Origin: JAEUMY01 sp033764435
GTDB taxonomy: Bacteria; Pseudomonadota; Gammaproteobacteria; Burkholderiales; Usitatibacteraceae
Direction: 5' to 3'
Length of the DNA: 64,000 bases
Assembly: GCA_033764435.1 (NCBI GenBank)
Contig: JANRIX010000011.1
Location: 24,388-88,387, forward strand
In this document: positions 17,255-25,309 of the stretch, piece by piece
How positions within the stretch are numbered: position 1 is the stretch's first letter
How the letters are laid out: every line of letters starts with the position of its first letter
Translations under genes and position numbers: made by a program
Notes under the pieces: model-generated
What the model saw: the letters and a program-made list of their open reading frames with translations, nothing else
What the model was told of the DNA's origin: nothing
The model's database searches: none

Positions 17255-18421
17255 ATGATTTTCGACACCCACATCTCGGACGACACCGACGCGCTGCGCG
17301 ACACCGTCCGCCGACTCTGCGACGATGAACTGGCGCCGCGCGCCGCGCAGATCGACCATGACAACGCCTTCCCCATGGACATGTGGCGGAAACTCGGCGA
17401 CCTGGGATTGCTGGGCATCACGGTGCCGGAGGAGTTTGGCGGCACCGGCATGGGCTACCTCGCCCACATCATCGCGATGGAGGAAGTCTCGCGGGGTTCT
17501 GCCTCGGTGGGCTTGGCTTACGGCGCGCATTCCAACCTGTGCGTGAACAACCTGTATCTCAACGGCAACGACGCCCAGCGCAGGAAGTACCTGCCCAAGC
17601 TCTGCACCGGCGAGTTCGTGGGCGCATTGGCGATGAGCGAGCCGGGTGCCGGCTCTGACGTGGTGGGCTCCATGGCCTGCCGTGCCGAGAAGAAAGGCGA
17701 CCGCTGGGTCGCCAACGGCAACAAGATGTGGATCACCAACGGCCCGCACGCGGACGTGCTGATCGTCTACATGCGCACGGCGCCGAAGGAAATGGGCTCG
17801 AAGGCCATGACCGCCTTCATCATCGAAAAGGGTTTCAAGGGGTTCCGCACCGCGCAGAAGCTGGACAAATTCGGCATGCGCGGCTCCGACACCTGCGAAC
17901 TGGTGTTCGAGGACTGCGAAATCCCCGAAGAGAACGTGCTGGGCGAGGTCAACCTGGGCTCCCGCGTGCTGATGACGGGTCTGGACACGGAGCGCACCGT
18001 GCTCTCCGGTGGTCCGATCGGCATCATGCAGGCGGCCATGGATTACGTGCTGCCCTACGTGCACGAGCGCAAGCAGTTCGGCCAGCCCATCGGCACCTTT
18101 GAACTCATGCAGGGCAAGATCGCCGACATGTATGTCGCGCTGCAATCCTCGCGTGCCTTCAGCTATCGCGTGGCCCAGATGCTGGACATGGGCCGCGGCC
18201 GTGCCGCGCGCAAGGATGCCTCCGCCTGCATCCTGTACGCCTCCGAATCCGCCGTGAAGGTGGCGCTGGAAGCCATCCAGTGCCTGGGCGGCAACGGCTA
18301 CATCAACGAATACCCGACCGGCCGCCTGCTGCGCGATGCCAAGCTGTATGACATCGGCGCGGGGACCAACGAGATTCGGCGCATGCTGATCGGACGCGAG
18401 TTGTTTGAGGAATCCGCCTGA
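17255..18421 (+). CDS. liuA: Isovaleryl-CoA dehydrogenase
   Basis: A 388-residue acyl-CoA dehydrogenase. The FAD and substrate motifs LAMSEPGAGSDVVG and MWITNGPHADVL are present. Two features point to isovaleryl-CoA specificity. The usual C-terminal catalytic Glu is replaced in the GAGTNEIRR loop, and a Glu at residue 246 (LDTERTVLSGGP) sits where the isovaleryl enzyme carries its base. It oxidises isovaleryl-CoA to 3-methylcrotonyl-CoA in leucine breakdown and passes electrons to ETF. GAGGAG lies just before the ATG. The carboxylase and hydratase for the next steps are encoded downstream. Confidence 0.92.
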   Translation: MIFDTHISDDTDALRDTVRRLCDDELAPRAAQIDHDNAFPMDMWRKLGDLGLLGITVPEEFGGTGMGYLAHIIAMEEVSRGSASVGLAYGAHSNLCVNNLYLNGNDAQRRKYLPKLCTGEFVGALAMSEPGAGSDVVGSMACRAEKKGDRWVANGNKMWITNGPHADVLIVYMRTAPKEMGSKAMTAFIIEKGFKGFRTAQKLDKFGMRGSDTCELVFEDCEIPEENVLGEVNLGSRVLMTGLDTERTVLSGGPIGIMQAAMDYVLPYVHERKQFGQPIGTFELMQGKIADMYVALQSSRAFSYRVAQMLDMGRGRAARKDASACILYASESAVKVALEAIQCLGGNGYINEYPTGRLLRDAKLYDIGAGTNEIRRMLIGRELFEESA

Positions 18422-18427
18422 CACCAT

Positions 18428-18499
18428 CCGTTCGTGCTGAGGTATCGAAGCACGAACGCTGACTTCATTCACCGCCCTTCGATACCTCAGGGCGAACGG
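18428..18499. repeat. REP-like inverted repeat between liuA and the thiolase gene
   Basis: Two 23-bp arms (18428-18450 and 18477-18499) are complementary except for two adjacent bases. The left arm also carries its own smaller dyad (CGTTCGTGC at 18429-18437 with GCACGAACG at 18450-18458). This resembles the widespread proteobacterial family of intergenic elements built on CGTTCGTG-CTGAG-TCGAAG. It could form a large hairpin in the mRNA between two catabolic genes. Confidence 0.75.
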
Positions 18500-18519
18500 T
18501 AATCACACAGGAGAACACC

Positions 18520-19698
18520 ATGTCTGACGCAGTCGTCATCGTCGCAGCCAAACGCACTCCCATCGGTGCCATGAACGGCCAGCTGGTCGGCCTGTCCTCG
18601 CCGCAGCTCGCCTCCATCGCCATCAAGGCGGCGGTCGCGGAATCCGGCCTGAAGGCGGAAGACATCAATGAAGCCATCATCGGCTGCGTGCTGCCGGCGG
18701 CGCTGGGCCAGGCGCCGGCGCGTCAGGCTGTGCTGGGCGCGGACCTGCTCAAGTCCACGACCTGCACGACCATCAACAAGGTGTGCGGCTCAGGCATGAA
18801 GGCCGTGATGATGGCCGCTGACCAGATCATGGCCGGCTCCAGCGGCCCGGCCATTGCGGGCGGCATGGAGTCGATGTCCAACGCGCCGCACATGCTACCG
18901 AAAGCGCGCCAGGGCTATCGCTACGGCCACGTGAAGGTGCTGGACCACATGGCCTTCGACGGACTGGAAAACGCCTATGACGGCAAGTCCATGGGCATTT
19001 TCGCCGACGCAACCGCCGCCAAGTACGGCTTCACCCGCGAGGATCAGGACAAGTACGCGGCCGAATCCGTTAAGCGCGCGCAGGGCGCAGTCGCGAGCGG
19101 CGCCTTCAAGGCCGAAATCGCCGGCGTGACCGTCAAGGGCAAGGCCGGTGATGTCGTCCTGGACACCGACGAGCCGCCGGGACTGTGCAAGCCGGACAAG
19201 ATTCCCGCACTGAAGCCCGCGTTCAACAAGGACGGCACGGTCACCGCTGCATCCTCGTCCTCCATTTCCGACGGCGCCGCCATCCTGGTGCTGATGAAGG
19301 AAAGCGAAGCCAACGCCAAGGGCATCAAGCCGATCGCCCGCATCGCTGGCCACGCATCCAACGCGCACGAGCCCGAGTGGTTCACCACCGCTCCCGTCGG
19401 TGCCATCGACAAGCTGCACAAGAAGCTGGGCTGGGGTCCGGACAATGTGGACTTGTATGAGATCAACGAAGCGTTCGCCGTTGTCACCATGGCGGCAATG
19501 AAGGATCTCAACCTGCCGCACGAAAAGGTCAACGTGAACGGCGGCGCCTGCGCGCTGGGCCACCCCATCGGTGCATCGGGTGCGCGCCTCATCGTCACGC
19601 TGCTGCATGCGCTGAAGGCACGCGGCGGCAAGCGCGGCATTGCGTCGCTTTGCATCGGCGGTGGTGAAGCCACGGCACTCGCAGTCGAGATGCTGTGA
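18520..19698 (+). CDS. Acetyl-CoA C-acyltransferase (thiolase)
   Basis: A 392-residue thiolase. The nucleophilic Cys lies in TCTTINKVCGSGMKAVM (about residue 89), the His region is NVNGGACALGHPIGASGAR, and the second catalytic Cys is in ASLCIGGGEATALAVE. It begins VIVAAKRTPIGAMNG, as acetoacetyl-CoA thiolases do. It probably cleaves acetoacetyl-CoA, the end product of leucine breakdown, or methylacetoacetyl-CoA from isoleucine. An AGGAGA ribosome site precedes the ATG. Its stop overlaps the GTG of the following lipoprotein gene. Confidence 0.92.
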   Translation: MSDAVVIVAAKRTPIGAMNGQLVGLSSPQLASIAIKAAVAESGLKAEDINEAIIGCVLPAALGQAPARQAVLGADLLKSTTCTTINKVCGSGMKAVMMAADQIMAGSSGPAIAGGMESMSNAPHMLPKARQGYRYGHVKVLDHMAFDGLENAYDGKSMGIFADATAAKYGFTREDQDKYAAESVKRAQGAVASGAFKAEIAGVTVKGKAGDVVLDTDEPPGLCKPDKIPALKPAFNKDGTVTAASSSSISDGAAILVLMKESEANAKGIKPIARIAGHASNAHEPEWFTTAPVGAIDKLHKKLGWGPDNVDLYEINEAFAVVTMAAMKDLNLPHEKVNVNGGACALGHPIGASGARLIVTLLHALKARGGKRGIASLCIGGGEATALAVEML

Positions 19699-19943
19699 AG
19701 CCTGAGCTCCTCGCGTTCGCCCTGATTACCGCTTTTGGCCTGATGGGCTGCGGCAAGAAGGAGCCACCGGCCAAGACCGCCGAGCAAGTGAAGGCGGAGA
19801 AGGACACCGCCACCAAAGCCAGCCGCGAGAATCCTGTGTACGGCAACCAGCTCCAGGCCCACGACAAGGCCAAGGAGCTGGCGGACCAGGCCAACAAGCA
19901 GGCTGAAGAGACCAAGAAGAAAATCGACGAACAGACCCGGTAA
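19695..19943 (+). CDS. Small lipoprotein
   Basis: An 82-residue protein with a short signal and lipobox FGLMGC, then GKKEPPAKTAEQVKAEKD and a lysine/alanine-rich helix to the end. GTG at 19695 overlaps the thiolase stop, so it is translationally coupled. No known function; it looks like a helical, envelope-anchored peptide. I see no metabolic motif linking it to the pathway. Confidence 0.65.
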   Translation: MKPELLAFALITAFGLMGCGKKEPPAKTAEQVKAEKDTATKASRENPVYGNQLQAHDKAKELADQANKQAEETKKKIDEQTR

Positions 19944-19973
19944 TCACCCGTCTGTTTGCATACGAATATTCGC

Positions 19974-20666
19974 ATGCCCAAAACAACGAAGAGTACGGCC
20001 CCATCCTCTGTCCTGATCATCGGCGCCTCACGCGGCATCGGCTTCGAGCTGGCCCGCCAATACCGCGAGGCCGGCCATAGCGTCACGGCCACCGTGCGGC
20101 GCAAGGCTGACGTGAAGAAAGTCGAAGCGCTGGGTGCCAAGGTCATCGTGTTCGATGCGGTGAAGTCTCCGCTGGCCACCGTCAGTCGCGTGGCAGCCAA
20201 GGCCGACATCGTCATCTTCAACGCCGGTGTGCTAGGCGATCGCGGCAAGGTGGGCGACAAGCACAGCGCCGCGACATTCGATCAAGTCATGCGCACCAAC
20301 GTGTATGCACCGCTCCGTTTCATCTCTGCCGTCGCGGCCAAGCTCGCAAAGCGTGGTGCCAAGTTGGCCGTGCTCAGCAGCATCATGGGCTCCAAGCACC
20401 ACATGGCCACCAGCAGCGCGGTCGTCTACCGCGCCAGCAAGGCGGCGGTGAATATGGTGGCCCGCGCCACGGCACTGGAATTTGGTCACCAAGGATTGAT
20501 CGTGCTGGCGCTTCACCCAGGCTGGGTGCGCACCGACATGGGTGGCTCGGATGCCGACATTGATGTGGAAACCAGCGTGCGTGGCCTCACAAGGGTCATC
20601 GCCCGCGCCAAGCCCGCCGACAGCGGGCTGTACTTTGACTACACCGGGAAAAAGCTCTCCTGGTAG
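19974..20666 (+). CDS. Short-chain dehydrogenase/reductase (C-factor-like)
   Basis: A 230-residue SDR. The glycine motif is VLIIGASRGIGFELARQY, NAGVLG is the NAG element, and LSSIMGS with VVYRASKAAVNM supplies Ser and YxxxK. The tail SGLYFDYTGKKLSW is typical of the CsgA (C-factor)/sniffer-like group of SDRs, which act on unknown carbonyl substrates. ATG at 19974 is chosen; an in-frame TTG 18 bp upstream exists. The start follows directly on a near-perfect palindrome ACGAATATTCGC (19962-19973). Confidence 0.8.
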   Translation: MPKTTKSTAPSSVLIIGASRGIGFELARQYREAGHSVTATVRRKADVKKVEALGAKVIVFDAVKSPLATVSRVAAKADIVIFNAGVLGDRGKVGDKHSAATFDQVMRTNVYAPLRFISAVAAKLAKRGAKLAVLSSIMGSKHHMATSSAVVYRASKAAVNMVARATALEFGHQGLIVLALHPGWVRTDMGGSDADIDVETSVRGLTRVIARAKPADSGLYFDYTGKKLSW

Positions 20667-20689
20667 TACGCAGAACCAAGGAGCCATTC

Positions 20690-21844
20690 ATGCTCATGAA
20701 AGCCACTCACGATTTCCTCACCGACGAACAGCGCATGATCCGCGACATGGCGCGCGAGTTCGCGCAGAACGAACTCGCCCCCAACGCAGCGCAGTGGGAA
20801 AAGGATCATTGGATCGCCGACAGCGCGGTCGCGCAGATGGGTGAGCTGGGTCTGCTCGGCATGGTCGTGCCCGAGGAATGGGGCGGCACCTACTCCGATT
20901 ACACCGCCTATGCCCTGGCCATTGAAGAAATTGCCGCGGGCGATGCCTCGACCTCCACACTGATGTCGGTGCACAACTCTGTGGGCTGCGGCCCCATCCT
21001 CGCCTGGGGCACGGACGAGCAGAAGAAGGCCTGGCTCCCCGATCTTGCGTCCGGGAAGAAGATCGGCTGCTTCTGCCTCACCGAACCCCAGGCCGGATCG
21101 GAAGCTAATAATCTCAAGACCCGTGCGGTGCTGCAGAACGGCCAGTGGGTGCTGAATGGCGCCAAGCAGTTCATCACCAATGGCAAGCGCGCTGCCGTAG
21201 CCATCGTCTTCGCCGTGACCGATCCCGAGTTGGGCAAGAAGGGACTCTCCGCCTTCATCGTGCCCACCGACACGCCGGGCTTCAACGTCCAGCCGCCAGA
21301 GAAGAAGCTCGGCATCAAGGCCTCCGACACCTGCGCCATCATTTTCGAAGACTGCAAGATTCCTGAAGCCAACATGCTCGGCCCGCGCGGCAAGGGGCTT
21401 GCCATTGCGCTCTCCAACCTGGAAGGCGGCCGAGTTGGCATTGCGGCCCAGGCGCTCGGCATTGCCCGTGCTGCATTTGAAGCGGCGGTTGCTTATGCAA
21501 AGGACCGCAACCAGTTCGGCAAGAAGATCGTCGAGCACCAGAGCATCGCCAACATGCTGGCCGACATGCACACCCGCATCAACGCGGCGCGCCTGCTCAT
21601 CCTGCACGCCGCCCGCCTCCGCACTGAAGGCATTCCGTGCCTCTCCGAGGCATCGCAGGCGAAGCTCTACGCCTCGGAACTCGCCGAGTGGGTGTGCTCG
21701 AAGGCCATCCAGATCCACGGCGGCTATGGCTACCTGCAGGACTATCCGGTGGAGCGCTACTACCGCGACGCGCGCATCACCCAGATCTACGAAGGCACCA
21801 GCGAGATCCAGCGCATGCTGATTGCGCGGCAGTTGGCCGAGTAG
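20690..21844 (+). CDS. Acyl-CoA dehydrogenase, short/branched-chain type
   Basis: A 384-residue acyl-CoA dehydrogenase with CLTEPQAGSEANNLKT (FAD site), FITNGKRAAVAI, and the standard catalytic Glu in the loop QIYEGTSEIQRMLIARQ, unlike the isovaleryl enzyme upstream. It probably handles 2-methylbutyryl-, isobutyryl- or butyryl-CoA. AAGGAG lies 6 nt before the ATG at 20690; a second ATG lies two codons on. It fits a joint leucine/isoleucine/valine catabolic cluster. Confidence 0.9.
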   Translation: MLMKATHDFLTDEQRMIRDMAREFAQNELAPNAAQWEKDHWIADSAVAQMGELGLLGMVVPEEWGGTYSDYTAYALAIEEIAAGDASTSTLMSVHNSVGCGPILAWGTDEQKKAWLPDLASGKKIGCFCLTEPQAGSEANNLKTRAVLQNGQWVLNGAKQFITNGKRAAVAIVFAVTDPELGKKGLSAFIVPTDTPGFNVQPPEKKLGIKASDTCAIIFEDCKIPEANMLGPRGKGLAIALSNLEGGRVGIAAQALGIARAAFEAAVAYAKDRNQFGKKIVEHQSIANMLADMHTRINAARLLILHAARLRTEGIPCLSEASQAKLYASELAEWVCSKAIQIHGGYGYLQDYPVERYYRDARITQIYEGTSEIQRMLIARQLAE

Positions 21845-21892
21845 CGCCGTTTTCTTCCCCATTCAAACGGCCGCAAAGGCCACGGACCTGTC

Positions 21893-23509
21893 ATGCCCAT
21901 CCTGAAGTCAAAAATTGACACCCGCTCCCCCGCCTTTGCGGACAATGCCGCCGCCATGCGCGCCGTGGTCGAGGATCTCCGCGCGAAGGTGACCCAGGTC
22001 AGTCTGGGCGGCGGAGAAGAAGCCGCCAAGAAGCACACCGCCCGCGGCAAACTGTTGCCGCGTGATCGCGTGGCTGCCCTGCTCGATCCGGGCTCGCCCT
22101 TACTTGAACTCTCGCAGCTGGCCGCCTTCGGCATGTACGGCAAGGATGGCCAGGACGCGCCGTCCGCGGGTGTCATCACCGGCATCGGCCGCATCGAGGG
22201 GACGGAGTGCGTCATCGTCGCCAATGACGCCACGGTCAAGGGCGGCACCTACTATCCGATGACGGTGAAGAAGCATCTGCGCGCGCAGGAAATCGCGCTG
22301 CAGAACAATCTGCCTTGCGTGTATCTCGTCGACTCCGGCGGCGCGTTCCTGCCCATGCAGGACGACGTTTTTCCGGACAAGGAACACTTCGGTCGCATCT
22401 TCTACAACCAGGCCAATCTCTCGGCCAAGGGCATTCCGCAGGTGGCCGTGGTCATGGGGTCCTGCACGGCAGGTGGCGCCTACGTGCCGGCCATGTGCGA
22501 TGAATCCATCATCGTGAAGAACCAGGGCACGATCTTTCTGGGCGGTCCACCGCTGGTGAAGGCGGCCACGGGCGAAGTGGTGACCGCGGAGGAGCTGGGC
22601 GGCGGCGACGTGCATTCACGTACGTCCGGCGTGACCGACCATCTGGCGGAGAATGATCAGCACGCGCTGGCCATCGCCCGCGAAATCGTGCGCCACATGA
22701 ACCGCGAAAAGATAGTGCCGGTGCGCACGCAGGCTGTGGTCGAGCCCAAGTATTCTGCGGATGAGCTCTACGGAATCGTCCCCAAGGACACGCGCCAGCC
22801 GTTCGACATCCGCGAGATCATCGCGCGTATCGTCGACGGCTCGGACTTCCACGAGTTCAAAGCGCTTTATGGCTCGACGCTGGTCTGCGGCTTTGCACAC
22901 ATCTGGGGCTATCCCGTAGGCATTGTCGCCAACAACGGCATTCTCTTTTCCGAGTCGGCGCTCAAGGGCGCGCACTTCATCGAGCTCTGCAACCAGCGCG
23001 GCATCCCGCTGGTGTTCCTGCAGAACATCACCGGCTTCATGGTCGGCAAGAAGTACGAGACCGGCGGCATCGCCAAGGATGGCGCCAAGATGGTGACGGC
23101 GGTGTCCTGCGCGCAGGTGCCCAAGTTCACGGTCATCATCGGTGGCTCGTTCGGCGCCGGCAACTACGGCATGTGTGGCCGCGCGTTCAATCCGCGCATG
23201 CTGTGGATGTGGCCCAACGCGCGTATCTCCGTCATGGGTGGCGAGCAGGCAGCAAGCGTGCTGGCCACGGTGAAGCGCGACGGCATCGAGGGCAAAGGGG
23301 GCACGTGGACGAAGGACGAGGAAGAAGCCTTCAAGTCGCCCATCCGCCAACAGTACGAATCGCAAGGCCATCCGTACTACGCCACCGCCCGCCTCTGGGA
23401 CGACGGGATCATCGATCCTGCCGACACGCGGATGGTGCTGGGTCTGGGACTCTCCGCCGCCATGAATGCGCCGATCAGCAAGACCGAGTATGGAGTCTTC
23501 CGGATGTAA
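21893..23509 (+). CDS. liuB: Methylcrotonyl-CoA carboxylase beta (carboxyltransferase) subunit
   Basis: A 538-residue carboxyltransferase. It has the crotonase-like halves of the family: KLLPRDRVAALLDPGSPLLEL, the oxyanion region VMGSCTAGGAYVPAMCDESIIV, the second half LQNITGFMVGKKYETGGIAKDGAKM, and IGGSFGAGNYGMCGRAFNPRMLWMWPNARISVMGG. It moves carboxyl from biotin to 3-methylcrotonyl-CoA, working with the biotinylated alpha subunit encoded at 25310. The two subunits are normally close neighbours; here they are separated by the DUF559 insertion, a hydratase and a MAPEG gene. Confidence 0.95.
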   Translation: MPILKSKIDTRSPAFADNAAAMRAVVEDLRAKVTQVSLGGGEEAAKKHTARGKLLPRDRVAALLDPGSPLLELSQLAAFGMYGKDGQDAPSAGVITGIGRIEGTECVIVANDATVKGGTYYPMTVKKHLRAQEIALQNNLPCVYLVDSGGAFLPMQDDVFPDKEHFGRIFYNQANLSAKGIPQVAVVMGSCTAGGAYVPAMCDESIIVKNQGTIFLGGPPLVKAATGEVVTAEELGGGDVHSRTSGVTDHLAENDQHALAIAREIVRHMNREKIVPVRTQAVVEPKYSADELYGIVPKDTRQPFDIREIIARIVDGSDFHEFKALYGSTLVCGFAHIWGYPVGIVANNGILFSESALKGAHFIELCNQRGIPLVFLQNITGFMVGKKYETGGIAKDGAKMVTAVSCAQVPKFTVIIGGSFGAGNYGMCGRAFNPRMLWMWPNARISVMGGEQAASVLATVKRDGIEGKGGTWTKDEEEAFKSPIRQQYESQGHPYYATARLWDDGIIDPADTRMVLGLGLSAAMNAPISKTEYGVFRM

Positions 23510-23520
23510 CGCTCTTTACT

Positions 23521-23554
23521 TCCCCCTTTGAAAAAGGGGGATTGAGGGGGATTT
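23521..23554. repeat. GC-rich hairpin repeat, copy 1
   Basis: CCCCCTTT/AAAGGGGG stem (23522-23529 with 23533-23540), then GATTGAGGGGGATTT. It ends 3 bp before the DUF559 start codon. It is in inverse orientation to copy 2 (23927-23961). Confidence 0.85.
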
Positions 23555-23557
23555 CAA

Positions 23558-24070
23558 GTGCTGCGCTATCGAGAAGACCTGAAGACAAGTTCACGCAATC
23601 TCCGATCAGCAATGACCGATGCGGAGCAGGTGCTGTGGTCTCGACTGCGCAGAAAACAGATAGAAGGCGTTCAGTTTTATCGACAGAAACCGCTTGCGAA
23701 CTTTATCGTGGATTTCCATGCACCAAGGTGCGGGCTGGTGGTGGAAGTGGATGGCAGTCAGCATATGAATGAGGCAGAGAAGATCAGAGACGGACAACGC
23801 ACAGCTCTGCTGAACGCTATGGGACTCAAGGTATTGCGGTTTGATAATTTGCAGGTGCTCAAGGAGACAGATTCGGTGCTTGAAGCTATACATAGAGAAG
23901 TTGCCGCTGCGCTGAGGTCTGCGCCGAAATCCCCCCCAGCCCCCCTTTTGCAAAGGGGGGAGCCGAAGTCTGCTGATAAGTTGGGGGAGCAGCGACAGGA
24001 GGAAGCCCCCTTTACAAAAGGGGACGGCGCAAAGCGCGGGGGATTACAGCGCAGAATTGGAACGCCATGA
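23558..24070 (+). CDS. DUF559 (Vsr-like endonuclease fold) protein embedded in repeats
   Basis: A 170-residue protein. Residues 1-115 are a DUF559 domain: LRSAMTDAEQVLWSRLRRKQIEGVQFYRQKPLANFIVDFHAP, then LVVEVDGSQH with the Asp and Glu of a PD-(D/E)xK-like site, and VLRFDNLQVL. The last 50 residues are translated from copies 2 and 3 of the hairpin repeat (SPPAPLLQRGE, APFTKGDGAKRGG) and are probably not part of the fold. GTG start. The ATGA overlap with the hydratase gene shows the frame runs across the element. Function unknown; it may act in spreading the repeats. Confidence 0.8.
   Translation: MLRYREDLKTSSRNLRSAMTDAEQVLWSRLRRKQIEGVQFYRQKPLANFIVDFHAPRCGLVVEVDGSQHMNEAEKIRDGQRTALLNAMGLKVLRFDNLQVLKETDSVLEAIHREVAAALRSAPKSPPAPLLQRGEPKSADKLGEQRQEEAPFTKGDGAKRGGLQRRIGTP
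23927..23961. repeat. GC-rich hairpin repeat, copy 2 (inverted)
   Basis: AAATCCCCCC, then a CCCCCTTTTG-CAAAGGGGGG stem. Inverse of copy 1, so copies 1 and 2 flank the DUF559 domain like terminal inverted repeats. Confidence 0.85.
24006..24046. repeat. GC-rich hairpin repeat, copy 3 (degenerate)
   Basis: CCCCCTTTACAAAAGGGG (24006-24023) is followed by a diverged spacer and GGGGGATTA. Same orientation as copy 1, partly decayed, ending just before the hydratase start. Confidence 0.75.
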
Positions 24071-24876
24071 GCGCACTCCTCATCGACATCGACCACGAGG
24101 TCGGCATCGTCACCCTGAACCGTCCCGAAAAGCACAACGCCTTCGACGACGCGCTGATTCTCGAACTCACCCAGGCGCTCCGCGACCTGGAGGCCAATCC
24201 ATCCGTGCGCATTGTCGTGCTCTCGGCCATGGGCAAGTCCTTTTCCGCCGGTGCCGACCTCAACTGGATGAAGCGCATCAGCGAATATTCGCAAGAGCAG
24301 AACTTCACCGATGCGATGGCCCTGGCCGAGCTCATGCGCACGCTGCATGACTTGAAGAAGCCCACCATTGCACGTGTGCACGGTGCGGCCTATGGCGGCG
24401 GTGTGGGGCTGATTGCCTGCTGCGATCTGGCCGTCGCGTCGTCTGCCGCCACGTTTGCGCTGTCTGAAGTGCGCATCGGCCTGATTCCGGCCGTCATCAG
24501 CCCGTATGTCATCGCGGCCATGGGCGAGCGCGCGGCGCGACGCTACTTCCTCACTGGTGAGCGTTTCGATGCCGCCGAGGCGTATCGCATCGGTCTCGTG
24601 CACGAGTACGCACTGGATGACGAGAAGATGGACGCAACGCTCAACAAGCTGGTCGAGTCGCTCTTGTCCGCCGGACCCCACTCGCAGACGGAAGCGAAAG
24701 CGCTGATCGATGCGGTGGTGAACCGGCCGCTTTCGCCTGCCCTGATTGAGGATACGGCCCGACGCATCGCCAGGGTCCGCGTGTCACCCGAAGGACAGGA
24801 AGGCCTCGGCGCATTCCTCGCCAAGCGTTCACCCGCCTGGATACCGGCCACACCTGACGAGGCCCAGCAGTCATGA
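24067..24876 (+). CDS. liuC: Enoyl-CoA hydratase family, likely 3-methylglutaconyl-CoA hydratase
   Basis: A 269-residue crotonase-fold protein. The oxyanion-hole segments are SFSAGADLNWMKRI and RVHGAAYGGGVGLIACCDLAVA, with FALSEVRIGLIPAVISPYVI downstream. The LNWMK and ISPYVI features match the liuC/methylglutaconyl-CoA hydratase branch, and the neighbours encode the carboxylase that makes its substrate. The start overlaps the DUF559 stop, and its own stop overlaps the MAPEG start (ATGA). A GCGAATATTCGC palindrome lies at 24281-24292, read SEYSQ in an otherwise conserved region. The HMG-CoA lyase that would finish the pathway is not in the window. Confidence 0.88.
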   Translation: MSALLIDIDHEVGIVTLNRPEKHNAFDDALILELTQALRDLEANPSVRIVVLSAMGKSFSAGADLNWMKRISEYSQEQNFTDAMALAELMRTLHDLKKPTIARVHGAAYGGGVGLIACCDLAVASSAATFALSEVRIGLIPAVISPYVIAAMGERAARRYFLTGERFDAAEAYRIGLVHEYALDDEKMDATLNKLVESLLSAGPHSQTEAKALIDAVVNRPLSPALIEDTARRIARVRVSPEGQEGLGAFLAKRSPAWIPATPDEAQQS

Positions 24877-25298
24877 ACCAGACCCTCATACTGTTTCCCC
24901 TGCTGGCCATGTTCGCGCTAGTGGTCATGGTGGCGGTCACGATGTTCCGCCGTCGTGTCGCGTTCTACAAATCGAACCGCGTCCATCCACAGAAGACCGC
25001 CACCTCCGCACAGATGGCAGCCGTCATGCCGGACCAACGCGCCCCGGACAACTTCCGCAATCTGTTCGAGCTGCCGGTGATGTTCTATGTGGCTGTGCTC
25101 ACGCTTTACGTGACGCAGCTGGTCATCCTGCCGCAGGTGGTGCTGGCCTGGATCTATGTGGCCGCGCGCTACACCCACAGCTACATTCATTGCACCAGCA
25201 ACGTGGTCATGCGCCGCTTCTACGCGTTCCTGGTGAGCTGCCTCACCCTGCTCGCCATGTGGATCGTGCTGGCGATTCAACTCCTCACGAAGGCATAA
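24873..25298 (+). CDS. MAPEG family membrane protein
   Basis: A 141-residue protein with four hydrophobic segments (about 5-25, 65-85, 88-105, 115-138). It carries FRNLFELPVMFYVAVL and ARYTHSYIHCTSN, typical of bacterial MAPEG proteins related to microsomal glutathione transferase. The substrate is unknown. ATG overlaps the hydratase stop by 4 nt, so it is translated with the leucine-catabolic genes although no role in that pathway is known. Confidence 0.85.
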   Translation: MNQTLILFPLLAMFALVVMVAVTMFRRRVAFYKSNRVHPQKTATSAQMAAVMPDQRAPDNFRNLFELPVMFYVAVLTLYVTQLVILPQVVLAWIYVAARYTHSYIHCTSNVVMRRFYAFLVSCLTLLAMWIVLAIQLLTKA

Positions 25299-25309
25299 GG
25301 CTTTTTTCC

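Noticed and set aside
24746..25309. Upstream extension of the carboxylase alpha frame (about 188 extra residues)
   Set aside because: It runs through the hydratase and MAPEG genes in the wrong frame; the conserved N-terminus MFSKILIANRGE starts at 25310.
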